A DNA stretch of 12,366 nt from Lachnospiraceae bacterium (GTDB lineage Bacteria; Bacillota; Clostridia; Lachnospirales; Lachnospiraceae): NCBI GenBank assembly GCA_009774345.1, contig VSNR01000131.1, positions 1 through 12,366 of the forward strand, in the 5' to 3' direction. Below the pieces are notes generated by a model. The model did no database searches. It was not told the origin of the DNA and saw only the letters and a program-made list of their open reading frames with translations. Position numbers and translations under genes: made by a program. Shown one piece after another: positions 1 through 7,215 of this stretch (positions are counted from its first letter, which is position 1; every line of letters begins with the position of its first letter).

Positions 1-39
1 GATATAGAGATGGAAGTGAAATCGTTTGTTAATATTACT

Positions 40-69
40 ATAATAGCACACCCGCTGTACTGAAAACAA
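40..69 (-). promoter_or_regulatory. Possible divergent leftward promoter
   Basis: On the minus strand TTGTTT (64-69) and TATTAT (40-45) are separated by 18 bp, and a TG dinucleotide one base before the -10 gives an extended -10. It would drive a gene lying left of the window. A perfect TATAAT also reads on the plus strand at 39-44, but without a good -35. The region is AT-rich, so chance matches are likely and no downstream gene is visible to confirm it. Confidence 0.3.
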
Positions 70-91
70 GTGTTAATTTTGATTTGATCCC

Positions 92-120
92 TTGCGGTGG
101 AATAAAGATGATGTTATACT
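92..120 (+). promoter_or_regulatory. Promoter of the small toxin gene
   Basis: TTGCGG (92-97) and TATACT (115-120) are spaced by exactly 17 bp, predicting a transcript start near 127. This leaves a leader of about 76 nt before the ATG at 203. The -10 is close to consensus; the -35 matches only in TTG. Its position directly ahead of a structured leader and a strong ribosome site supports the call. Confidence 0.5.
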
Positions 121-128
121 GTTGATTG

Positions 129-156
129 GGCAATACCATAACGGTAGGCGGTTGCC
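129..156 (+). promoter_or_regulatory. Hairpin in the toxin mRNA leader
   Basis: The leader can fold as GGCAA (129-133) with TTGCC (152-156), continued by TACC (134-137) with GGTA (143-146), leaving GGCGG (147-151) as a one-sided bulge. The bulged segment is complementary to the first arm of the terminator at the other end of the same message (330-337). It also shares nine bases with the antisense RNA. This looks like a structured leader that controls translation; the regulatory role is inferred. Confidence 0.45.
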
Positions 157-202
157 TTTGCTGGAATGTAATTCCAAGAACTCCCTGAAAGGAGGTCTGT
201 AT

Positions 203-331
203 ATGGGAAATACACAAAGGAGAAAGGCTGCTATGTTGACGATAGAAAGCTTGATTGCAATAGTCAGTCTGAGCGCAACAATGTTTGGGCTTGGCTATAC
301 AATCGGTTGCAATTCTAAACATAAAAAATAA
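203..331 (+). CDS. Small holin-like membrane toxin (putative type I toxin)
   Basis: The peptide has 42 residues: a basic N-terminus (QRRK, 5-8), one hydrophobic span from about residue 14 to 35, and a lysine-rich tail (KHKK, 39-42). This is the build of the small holin-like toxins of Firmicutes (Hol_Tox-type, related in style to TxpA and BsrG), which insert in the membrane and depolarise it. The start at 203 is chosen because AAAGGAGGT (188-196) sits 6 nt upstream. The frame is open back to 92, but that part is leader RNA. A second start at 233 (Met11), preceded by AAAGGAG (216-222), would give a 32-residue form, so either may be used. A convergent antisense promoter downstream supports the type I reading. 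Family membership is by resemblance only. Confidence 0.6.
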   Translation: MGNTQRRKAAMLTIESLIAIVSLSATMFGLGYTIGCNSKHKK

Positions 332-419
332 CCGCCTTGTGGTCTGGTAAACTTAGGCGATTATTTTTTATAATTTGTTCTTAAATAACTAGGCAGCCGT
401 CTATCGGTATTGCCTTTTC
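323..419 (-). ncRNA. Putative antisense antitoxin RNA
   Basis: No reading frame explains the promoter at 426-454 on the minus strand. A transcript from about 419 would run leftward to the U-run of the shared terminator (about 323-328), giving an RNA near 97 nt. Its last 45-50 nt are fully complementary to the 3' end of the toxin message. This is the layout of type I modules in which antisense RNA and toxin mRNA overlap at their 3' ends, such as TxpA/RatA and BsrG/SR4. Its 5' part can form a small hairpin at 392-414. Transcription has not been shown. Confidence 0.5.
327..369. terminator. Bidirectional terminator between toxin and antisense RNA
   Basis: AATAACCGCCT (327-337) pairs with AGGCGATTATT (355-365) around a 17-nt loop. 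A T-run follows on the plus strand (364-369) and an A-run precedes it (323-328), so it works on both strands. One pair is a C-A mismatch in the plus-strand RNA but a G-U wobble in the minus-strand RNA. The hairpin starts within the last codons of the toxin gene; the stop is at 329-331. Confidence 0.7.
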
Positions 420-425
420 ATGTCT

Positions 426-454
426 ACTATAGCATACAATGTCATAAAAATCAA
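426..454 (-). promoter_or_regulatory. Antisense RNA promoter
   Basis: On the minus strand TTGATT (plus positions 449-454) and TATAGT (426-431) are separated by exactly 17 bp. The predicted start is near 419. It lies between the AraC gene end (490) and the toxin terminator and points at the toxin gene. The only open frame downstream on this strand is the non-coding shadow across the toxin gene, which favours an RNA product. I saw no clear terminator for the AraC gene between 371 and 489, so read-through from it is also possible. Confidence 0.5.
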
Positions 455-489
455 ATGTTTTTTTTAAATATCATTAAGTTCTATTGAAG

Positions 490-1338
490 CTAAATGGGTG
501 TAATGTTGCCTGTGACGTTTTGATTTAATCCCTTTCTATATTTTCCGGGAGAGATGCCGATGTTTTTGTGAAACTGTCTGCAAAAATGTTCTGTATTTTT
601 GTATCCGCACTGTTCTGCAATCTCTGTAATGCTATGTTCTGTGTAAGCAAGCAGTTCTTTAGCCTTGCGCAGCCGGAAGTCGATAACATCATCCATACAG
701 GAAACGCCAAACTGATGCTTGTACAACAATTGCAGATGCCCCATGCTCAGATGCAGGTGCTGCGCCATTTCGCGGACGCTCCACGGAAACTGCGGCGTGT
801 TGGAGATCTGCCGCCGCAGCATCAGCAGTTCATGGTCGTGGGAGGAGGCGGCGTGATGCAGCACATCATCGCGCAGCTTCAGAAATAATATGCGCAGCAA
901 TTGAGAGATCGTCGGGTTGTCATTGGCGTCGGTCTCCACGGCGTCCTCTTCTGACCGGGCATAATGGCAGGTGCGGGAAGTGCCTGTCCGCAGCGAGGTT
1001 TCCCATGTGAGAAGCTGCATGAGATTATGACAATATTCTGGGTCGGAGATTGGGAAGGGGCAGGTCGTCAGGGGAAAATTTCTGACAAAAGTTTCATCCG
1101 ACGAGAAACGGACCCAGTCGTCGCTGTAATAGTCTGTGCACGCGCTGTACCAGATGGGAGTGTGCGGCGGGTAGAGCATGGCGCAGTGTGCGGGGTATTC
1201 GTTAATCGCCGCATTGATGCAGAAGCAGGCAGGCGTGTGGGTGATCAGCAGCAGATAGCAGTCATAGCCCTCTGCAATATCAAAGACAAAATCCGCGGTG
1301 TGCTGTGCATCGTATCCGGTAAAATGAATATAGTTCAT
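490..1338 (-). CDS. AraC-family transcriptional regulator
   Basis: The protein has 282 residues, the usual AraC-family length. The N-terminal half is a cupin-like sensor: the stretch NEYPAHCAMLYPPHTPIWY (about 46-64) followed by WVRF (75-78) matches the typical ligand-binding half. The C-terminus (about 185-270) carries two helix-turn-helix units, WSVREMAQHLHLSMGHLQ and the conserved SITEIAEQCGYKNTEHFCRQFHK, ending in the family signature GISPGKYRK. The start at 1338 is chosen because it follows a purine-rich ribosome site and lies about 60 nt behind a good promoter; the frame stays open to 1677, but that overlaps the operon start. Transcribed away from the xylan operon, it is most likely its sugar-responsive regulator. 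Activation is the usual mode in this family, though direction and ligand are not shown. Confidence 0.93.
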   Translation of the reverse strand: MNYIHFTGYDAQHTADFVFDIAEGYDCYLLLITHTPACFCINAAINEYPAHCAMLYPPHTPIWYSACTDYYSDDWVRFSSDETFVRNFPLTTCPFPISDPEYCHNLMQLLTWETSLRTGTSRTCHYARSEEDAVETDANDNPTISQLLRILFLKLRDDVLHHAASSHDHELLMLRRQISNTPQFPWSVREMAQHLHLSMGHLQLLYKHQFGVSCMDDVIDFRLRKAKELLAYTEHSITEIAEQCGYKNTEHFCRQFHKNIGISPGKYRKGLNQNVTGNITPI

Positions 1339-1406
1339 AAAATCTTTCCTTTCCTGTCGGTGGCTGCGAGCTTGAAAACTGCCCTCCGAAACCTGATATT
1401 GTAATG

Positions 1407-1435
1407 AGTATAGCAGATTTTTGACAAAGATACAA
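1407..1435 (-). promoter_or_regulatory. Promoter of the AraC gene
   Basis: On the minus strand TTGTAT (plus 1430-1435) and TATACT (1407-1412) are 17 bp apart, and TG one base before the -10 gives an extended -10. It predicts a leader of about 60 nt before the start at 1338. It overlaps a plus-strand TTGACA (1421-1426), so the two directions may compete. Confidence 0.6.
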
Positions 1436-1500
1436 TCGGAGGATATATCAAAAAGTTGTGAGTAAACATCATTGCCACGAAACAAAGCACAATCTATAAT
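1421..1500 (+). promoter_or_regulatory. Promoter region of the xylan operon
   Basis: The better promoter is TTGCCA (1472-1477), a 17-bp spacer and a perfect TATAAT (1495-1500), predicting a start near 1507 and a leader of about 59 nt before the GH3 start. A second possible promoter is TTGACA (1421-1426), 17 bp, TATATC (1444-1449). I saw no convincing catabolite-response (cre) palindrome between 1339 and 1565. Confidence 0.65.
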
Positions 1501-1511
1501 CAATTTATAAA
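1490..1511 (+). repeat. Tandem 11-bp direct repeat over the operon -10
   Basis: CAATCTATAAT (1490-1500) is followed directly by CAATTTATAAA (1501-1511), 9 of 11 bases identical with a period of one helical turn. It covers the -10 and the predicted transcript start, so it could be an operator. The region is AT-rich, so chance is a real alternative. Confidence 0.35.
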
Positions 1512-1565
1512 AATGGATACATGAGACGAATATTTTGAAAAAACAGGAATGAGGAGAAACACAGG

Positions 1566-3704
1566 ATGGAATTGGTTCAGAATAAAGAATTGACAGCTCA
1601 ATACCGCAGGCGTGCCGAGGCGCTTGTCGCACAGATGACACTAGAGGAGAAAGTGATGCAGACAATGCACGCTTCACCGGCGGTCGAGCGGCTTGGCATC
1701 AAGGCGTACAACTGGTGGAATGAGGCGCTGCACGGTGTGGCGCGGGCAGGTACAGCGACCGTTTTCCCGCAGGCGGTTGGCATGGCAGCAGTGTTTGATG
1801 AGGAGCTGATGGAGCAGGTGGGCGATGCGGTCTCCACGGAGGCGCGGGCAAAATTTATCATGCAGCAGGAGGGATGCGATGAGGATATTTATAAAGGGCT
1901 GACATTCTGGGCGCCCAATGTCAATATTTTCAGGGACCCGCGCTGGGGAAGGGGACATGAGACGTTCGGTGAGGACCCCTATCTTACCAGCAGGCTTGGC
2001 GTGCGCTATATCATGGGATTGCAGGGGCATGACGCGGCATATCTCAAGACAGCGGCGTGCGCCAAGCATTTTGCGGTGCACAGCGGGCCCGAGGAGGTGC
2101 GCCACAGCTTTGATGCCCGCGTGAACGAGCAGGATTTGCGGGAGACGTATCTGCCGGCATTTCAGGCGTGTGTGCAGGAGGCGGGCGTGGAGACGGTGAT
2201 GGGGGCGTACAACCGCACAAACGGGGAGCCCTGCTGCGGAAGCCCGCGTCTATTGACGGATATTTTAAGAAAAGAGTGGGGATTTGAGGGGCATGTCACC
2301 TCGGACTGCTGGGCGGTCAAAGATTTCCATGAGCATCACGGTGTGACCGCGACCCCTGTAGAATCGGTCTCCCTTGCCATGAACAGCGGGTGTGACTTAA
2401 ACTGCGGTTCGTTATTTTTATATCTGGAACAGGCGGTAAAGGAGGGGCTGGTGGATGAGAAACGCTTGGATGAGGCGGTGGTAAATTTGTTTACATCGCG
2501 CATGAAACTGGGCGTTTTTGACGAGAAGGGCGAGAATCCTTACGATAAGATTCCTTATACGGTTGTGGATTCGCCAAGGATGCGCAGGCTCAATGAGCAG
2601 GTGGCAGAGCGCTGTGTTGTCCTGCTCAAGAATGACAACCAGATTCTGCCATTGCGAAAAGAAAAAATACATACGATCGGCGTGATCGGACCAAACGCTG
2701 ACAACCGCAGGGCGTTAGTAGGAAATTATGAGGGAACGGCGTCGCGCTATGTGACTGTGCTTGAGGGGATTCAGGACTATGTCGGCGACGATGTGCGCGT
2801 GTTATATTCAGAGGGCTGCCATCTCTACAAGGACAGAACCAGCGGGCTTGCGCAGGCAAACGACCGCGCCTCTGAGGTGCGCGGTGTGTGCAGAGAGAGT
2901 GATGTCATTATCGCCGTGATGGGGCTGGATGCCTCCCTTGAGGGCGAGGAGGGCGACACCGGGAATGAATATGGAAGCGGAGACAAGCCGAATTTAAATC
3001 TGCCCGGCTTGCAGCACGAGATTTTGAAGATTGCAAAGGAGAGCGGAAAGCCAGTGATTCTGGTGCTTTTGACAGGAAGCGCAATGGCGGTGACATGGGA
3101 GGACGAGCATCTTGACGCGATTTTGCAGGGCTGGTATCCGGGCGCGCAGGGCGGCGCGGCAATTGCCAGAATTTTGTTCGGGGAGGCGAATCCAGAGGGA
3201 AAACTGCCAGTGACATTTTACCGCACGACAGAGGAGCTTCCACCGTTTGAGGACTATTCCATGAAAGGAAGAACCTACCGCTATATGAAACAGAAGGCAT
3301 TGTATCCTTTCGGTTATGGACTGTCGTACACAACGTATTTTTATGAGAATGCAGCGCTCGTGTCCGACAAGATCTGCGGGGAGGAGGGCGTTGTCCTGCG
3401 GGCGGATGTCACAAACACCGGGGCGATGGATGGCACGGAGACCGTTCAGATCTATGTCGGTCTGGACAGAGAGGACGCGCCGAACCCGCAGCTGAAAAAA
3501 ATTGTGAAGGTGCCGTTAAAGGCGGGAGAGACGAAGCACATCGAGGCAATGCTGCCAAAGGAGGCATTTATGCTCCATGACGAAAACGGAGCGCCGGTGC
3601 TGTATCCGGGAACGTATCATATTTATATGGGCGGTTCACAGCCGGATGCACGCAGTCTGGAGCTGACAAAGAGGGCAGTGTGCCATTTTGTGATACAGCA
3701 CTAA
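1566..3704 (+). CDS. GH3 beta-xylosidase (intracellular)
   Basis: This 712-residue protein has the full GH3 layout: a TIM barrel (about 15-320), an alpha/beta sandwich (about 345-560) and a C-terminal fibronectin-III-like domain (about 600-705). WWNEALHGVARAG (50-62) and KHFAVHSGPE (167-176) are typical of the xylosidase branch. The nucleophile is Asp247 in VTSDCWA; the acid/base Glu lies in the GEEGD segment (460-464). The expected reaction is release of xylose from the non-reducing end of xylo-oligosaccharides. No signal peptide is seen, so it should act in the cytoplasm. GAGGAG (1551-1556) lies 9 nt before the ATG. It is the first gene of the operon, 22 nt before GH115. Some relatives are arabinosidases or beta-glucosidases; the xylan context favours xylosidase. 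Confidence 0.92.
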   Translation: MELVQNKELTAQYRRRAEALVAQMTLEEKVMQTMHASPAVERLGIKAYNWWNEALHGVARAGTATVFPQAVGMAAVFDEELMEQVGDAVSTEARAKFIMQQEGCDEDIYKGLTFWAPNVNIFRDPRWGRGHETFGEDPYLTSRLGVRYIMGLQGHDAAYLKTAACAKHFAVHSGPEEVRHSFDARVNEQDLRETYLPAFQACVQEAGVETVMGAYNRTNGEPCCGSPRLLTDILRKEWGFEGHVTSDCWAVKDFHEHHGVTATPVESVSLAMNSGCDLNCGSLFLYLEQAVKEGLVDEKRLDEAVVNLFTSRMKLGVFDEKGENPYDKIPYTVVDSPRMRRLNEQVAERCVVLLKNDNQILPLRKEKIHTIGVIGPNADNRRALVGNYEGTASRYVTVLEGIQDYVGDDVRVLYSEGCHLYKDRTSGLAQANDRASEVRGVCRESDVIIAVMGLDASLEGEEGDTGNEYGSGDKPNLNLPGLQHEILKIAKESGKPVILVLLTGSAMAVTWEDEHLDAILQGWYPGAQGGAAIARILFGEANPEGKLPVTFYRTTEELPPFEDYSMKGRTYRYMKQKALYPFGYGLSYTTYFYENAALVSDKICGEEGVVLRADVTNTGAMDGTETVQIYVGLDREDAPNPQLKKIVKVPLKAGETKHIEAMLPKEAFMLHDENGAPVLYPGTYHIYMGGSQPDARSLELTKRAVCHFVIQH

Positions 3705-3726
3705 GAAATCAATGAGAGGAACGCAG

Positions 3727-6654
3727 ATGAATACTTTTACCATATATGAACAAAAGGCGCAGGAGAATAAGTCTGTACAGCTGCTGGCGGAGGAGGAGGC
3801 GTATGAGGGCATCAAGCGGATTGGCGCGCGCGTGGCGTGTGATATCGGGCTGGTGACAGGCGCTGTGCCCGCGCTTGTCACTGCACCGGACCAGTGTGAA
3901 AGTGACAGGGTTGTCATTTTCGCCACGCTTGGAAAAAGTGCGATTCTAAACGAACTTGAGGCGTCGGGCAGATGGAACAGTGCACCGATTCAGGGAAAGC
4001 GGGAGGTCTATCAGATACAGGTGGTGCATTCCCCTTTTCCAAAGATGCCGTCTGTGAAGGAGGCGTTGGTCATTGCAGGGAGCGACAAGCGGGGAACCAT
4101 CTATGGCATGTTCCGCTTATCCGAGCTGTGCGGGGTGTCCCCGTTAGTTTACTGGGGAGATGTGTCTCCTGAAAAAAAGAATACCGTGCAGCTTTGTATC
4201 GGGGACGGAATCCTCTCGAAAGAGCCTTCTGTGAAGTACCGCGGTTTTTTTATCAATGATGAGTGGCCTGCTTTTGGAAACTGGTGCATGGAGACGTTTG
4301 GGGGCGTCAATGCCAGCGCATATGAGGAGATTTTTATATATTTATTGCGCCTCAAGGGCAATTATCTCTGGCCTGCCATGTGGGATTCCGTCTTCTCGGA
4401 AGACGGACCGGGGCTTGCAAGCGCCCAGCTTGCGGACATGTACGGCGTTATCATGGGGACATCGCACCATGAGCCATTGTGCCGCGCCGGGGAGGAATGG
4501 CAGCGGATTTACCAAAAATACGGCGAGGACAACACCTGGAGCTTTTTGACAAACAAAGAGGCGATCACTGCATTCTGGAAGGATGGCATTCTGCGCAACA
4601 AGCCGTATGAAAATGTGATCACGATCGGAATGCGGGGAGAGTGTGACTCGATGCTGCTGCCAGAGGATGCAGGGCTTGCGGACAACGTGCAGGTGATCAA
4701 GGACGCGATCATGACACAGCATGCGCTCCTGCGCGCGTATATGGACAAAGATCTGAAGGAGATTCCGAGAATGCTTGCCATCTATAAAGAGGTGGAGGAC
4801 TATTACTATGGTGACGAGACCTGTGAGGGGCTGCGGGGCTGGAAAGAGCTTGATGACGTGATTTTGCTGTTGTGTGAAGACAATTTCGGCAATACCAGAG
4901 GACTGCCGGCAGAGGAGGACAGGGCGCATCCCGGCGGCTATGGTATGTACTACCACTTTGATTACCATGGGTCACCGATCAGTTATGAGTGGCAGAACAC
5001 GTCGCGCCTGACAAAGACGTGGGAGCAGATGACGCAGGCATACGAGTACGGCGTGCGCGAACTTTGGATTGTCAATGTGGGGGACGTGAAGGGCGCCGAG
5101 TATCCGCTGTGCTATTTTATGGATTTGGCGTATGATTATGAGACCTACAGCCAGCCGAATCAGACGGAAGCCTATGCAAAGACATGGATTGAACAGCAGT
5201 TTGGCAGCCGCCTGAACCCAGAGGACAAAGAGGCATTATTTGTGCTGCTGGACGGCTTTACGAAATGGAACGCGGCAAGGCATCCCGAGGCGATGGCGCC
5301 AACAATCTATCATCCCTGTCACTTTCGGGAGGGAGAGCGCGTCTGGAATGCGGTGCACGCACTGATGGAGACTGCGCAGCAGCTCAGGGAGCGTATGCCG
5401 GAGGAATGCCAGACGGCGTATTGCAGTATGATCTATTATCCGGCGATGGCATCGTTTAATTTGATTCTGATGCACATTGAGGCTGGCTGGAATGCGTATT
5501 ATGCTAAGCAGGGCAGCATGGCTGCCAATGCATATGCTGCCAGTGTCAGGCGCCGCGCGGCAAAAGACCAGCAGTATGTACGTGCATATCACGCGCTTGC
5601 TGGCGGTAAGTGGAAGCATATGATGGACTCTGCGCACACAGGTTTCCGAAGCTGGGATGCCAACAATTGGACATATCCGACAGTGCAGGAGGTAATACCG
5701 CTTCCTGTGGCAAAGATCATTGCCAGCTTCTGCGGCGGGGAAGCCTTTCATCTGGGGGAGCACTGGCAGGACAGCAGTTATCCTTGCAATGATGACTTCA
5801 CCAGACCTGATACGAAGGAGGTGGTGATCGCGCTTGGCAGCCGCGGAGAGGTGGATTTTTCATATCGAATCGCGTGTGGCAGTCCCTGGGTATGTTTTGA
5901 CAAAACCGCGGGCAGTGTCGAGAGTTGTAAGCAGGGGATGGACAGCATCATTGTCACTTGTGACAGAACGAAATTAAAAGGCAAAGATTGTGCTTTAATA
6001 GAAATCTTTGTCTTGTTTGACAATGGCGAAAAAACGGTTGGACGGCTGGAACTTGTGGCGGAGGAGCAGATCATAAATGCAGGTTATACGACGGGCGCAT
6101 ACATCGAAAAACAGGGTTATATCGCTATGAATGCAGACGGTTTTACAACGAAAAAGGATGTGGGCGGCGAGGGCTTTCAAGTGCTTGCGCACCTTGGCAG
6201 AATGGGCGCTGCCGTGAAGGCGTTTCCAGTGACAAAATCGTGGCGGGAGGCAAAAGAGGCGCCGTATCTTAGATATACGTTTGTGGCGCAGCAGTCAGTG
6301 GATTATGTCGTACAGTTTTATCTGTCAGCCAGAAATCCAGTAGAAAAGGGAGCGCGCATGTGCCTTGCCTTTTCTGTCAATGAAGCGCCGTCAAGCGTGC
6401 TGGATACCGTTTCCGATTCGTTTCATACGGACGGTGCGTGTGAGGAGTGGAGCCGCGGCGTGCTTGACAATATCCGCATCGTCGAGACGGTTGTCTCTGT
6501 GAAAAAAGGAGAAAACCAGCTGTATTTCTATGCGGCAGACCCCGGCATCGTGCTGGAACGGATTATTTTGCATCCTGCAAATACAGTGCTGCCACAGTCC
6601 TATCTGGGACCGGTTGAGAGCTGGCGGTTGACTGAGAAGGAACATGCAGTATAA
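3727..6654 (+). CDS. GH115 alpha-glucuronidase (xylan side-chain removal)
   Basis: This 975-residue protein matches the usual GH115 length. Recognisable blocks are YRGFFINDEWPAFGNW (171-186), GNYLWPAMWDS (211-221), MGTSHHEP (243-250), GMRGECDSML (301-310), LCEDNFGN (382-389) and ELWIVNVGDVKGAEYP (445-460). A C-terminal beta-rich region follows, including YIEKQGYIAMNAD near residue 800, as in GH115_C. Family members remove (4-O-methyl)glucuronic acid from xylan, including internal residues that GH67 enzymes cannot reach. The start at 3727 is preferred over the in-frame ATG at 3712 because GAGAGGA (3714-3720) lies 6 nt upstream of it, while the first ATG has no ribosome site. No signal peptide is visible. 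It lies 22 nt after GH3 and 28 nt before the esterase gene, so all are probably one transcript. Confidence 0.92.
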   Translation: MNTFTIYEQKAQENKSVQLLAEEEAYEGIKRIGARVACDIGLVTGAVPALVTAPDQCESDRVVIFATLGKSAILNELEASGRWNSAPIQGKREVYQIQVVHSPFPKMPSVKEALVIAGSDKRGTIYGMFRLSELCGVSPLVYWGDVSPEKKNTVQLCIGDGILSKEPSVKYRGFFINDEWPAFGNWCMETFGGVNASAYEEIFIYLLRLKGNYLWPAMWDSVFSEDGPGLASAQLADMYGVIMGTSHHEPLCRAGEEWQRIYQKYGEDNTWSFLTNKEAITAFWKDGILRNKPYENVITIGMRGECDSMLLPEDAGLADNVQVIKDAIMTQHALLRAYMDKDLKEIPRMLAIYKEVEDYYYGDETCEGLRGWKELDDVILLLCEDNFGNTRGLPAEEDRAHPGGYGMYYHFDYHGSPISYEWQNTSRLTKTWEQMTQAYEYGVRELWIVNVGDVKGAEYPLCYFMDLAYDYETYSQPNQTEAYAKTWIEQQFGSRLNPEDKEALFVLLDGFTKWNAARHPEAMAPTIYHPCHFREGERVWNAVHALMETAQQLRERMPEECQTAYCSMIYYPAMASFNLILMHIEAGWNAYYAKQGSMAANAYAASVRRRAAKDQQYVRAYHALAGGKWKHMMDSAHTGFRSWDANNWTYPTVQEVIPLPVAKIIASFCGGEAFHLGEHWQDSSYPCNDDFTRPDTKEVVIALGSRGEVDFSYRIACGSPWVCFDKTAGSVESCKQGMDSIIVTCDRTKLKGKDCALIEIFVLFDNGEKTVGRLELVAEEQIINAGYTTGAYIEKQGYIAMNADGFTTKKDVGGEGFQVLAHLGRMGAAVKAFPVTKSWREAKEAPYLRYTFVAQQSVDYVVQFYLSARNPVEKGARMCLAFSVNEAPSSVLDTVSDSFHTDGACEEWSRGVLDNIRIVETVVSVKKGENQLYFYAADPGIVLERIILHPANTVLPQSYLGPVESWRLTEKEHAV

Positions 6655-6682
6655 ATACATGATAACAAAGGAGAAGTGTAAG

Positions 6683-7174
6683 ATGACAGGACCAAAAGCG
6701 CCAAAGGATCCCACGCGGAAAAGACAGGGATTTTACATCATGAGAAATAAGGAGATCTCTGGTTCAGTGCAGCCGGACGGCAGCGGCGTGCAGTTTATTT
6801 ATCTGAACGACGGGCGCATGATCTCGAGTGCAAAGATTGTAGGAAATATCGCGGACGATGCGATGCTGGACCTGCTCTCGACGGCGGAGGGATTTCGGAA
6901 GCTGGTGCACAGCATCGGCGTCAGTGTGGAGATGGACAGTGCGGACAAAAAGACAGTGTTTGAACTGCAGATGTACGGAAAGTCCGACATGTACGGCTCG
7001 GGCACGACGCTTCGCATGGCGGTTGTGGCGGACGGCATGGAGTCTGTATTGAATCTGTCAGACTGTGTATGGTCGGACGACGATGACATTCCGGGCAGAT
7101 TCGCTTTGTCTTCGACGAGCCGCAGCAGGACAGCAGCGCAGCGCAGGCGCTGGCAACGGTCAAATTCTATCTGA
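6683..7174 (+). CDS. N-terminal part of frameshifted SGNH esterase
   Basis: This frame encodes 163 residues, of which about the first 137 look genuine. They are beta-strand-like, contain LNLSDCVWSDDDDIPG near the end, and resemble a carbohydrate-binding-type sandwich, though I recognise no named domain. After that the translation becomes Ser/Arg-rich and stops, typical of out-of-frame reading. The downstream esterase continues the same protein one frame back; adding one base near 7093-7095 would give an uninterrupted protein of about 572 residues. The start at 6683 has AAAGGAG (6667-6673) 9 nt upstream; earlier in-frame Met codons overlap or adjoin the end of GH115. If the frameshift is a sequencing error, this is simply the front of the esterase. 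Confidence 0.7.
   Translation: MTGPKAPKDPTRKRQGFYIMRNKEISGSVQPDGSGVQFIYLNDGRMISSAKIVGNIADDAMLDLLSTAEGFRKLVHSIGVSVEMDSADKKTVFELQMYGKSDMYGSGTTLRMAVVADGMESVLNLSDCVWSDDDDIPGRFALSSTSRSRTAAQRRRWQRSNSI
7091..7099 (+). other. Frameshift point: one base missing in a G-run
   Basis: Upstream reading ends in DDDDIP (CCG at 7091-7093); downstream reading in the -1 frame resumes at GQIRFVFDEPQQ (GGG at 7093-7095). The genome has three Gs here, and a fourth would join both parts without a break. The -1 frame is closed by TGA at 7084-7086, so the switch must lie between 7087 and about 7100. No classical slippery heptamer is visible, so a one-base deletion, natural or from sequencing, is the simplest explanation. 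Confidence 0.8.
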
Positions 7175-7215
7175 ACGATGGGTTTTCGGCGCCGGAGGCA
7201 GAGGAGGAGGAGACG

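Noticed and set aside
1339..1677. Upstream extension of the AraC frame to 395 residues
   Set aside because: It would overlap the GH3 start and cover three promoters; the added residues do not look like an AraC N-terminus, and 282 residues from 1338 is the normal family length with a ribosome site.
4342..4968. Minus-strand frame of 208 codons inside GH115
   Set aside because: It is antisense to well-conserved GH115 blocks, with no ribosome site and no recognisable domain.
7084..7104. Programmed -1 frameshifting in the esterase
   Set aside because: There is no X-XXY-YYZ slippery heptamer and only three Gs; I saw no obvious stimulatory hairpin, so a simple deletion is more likely.
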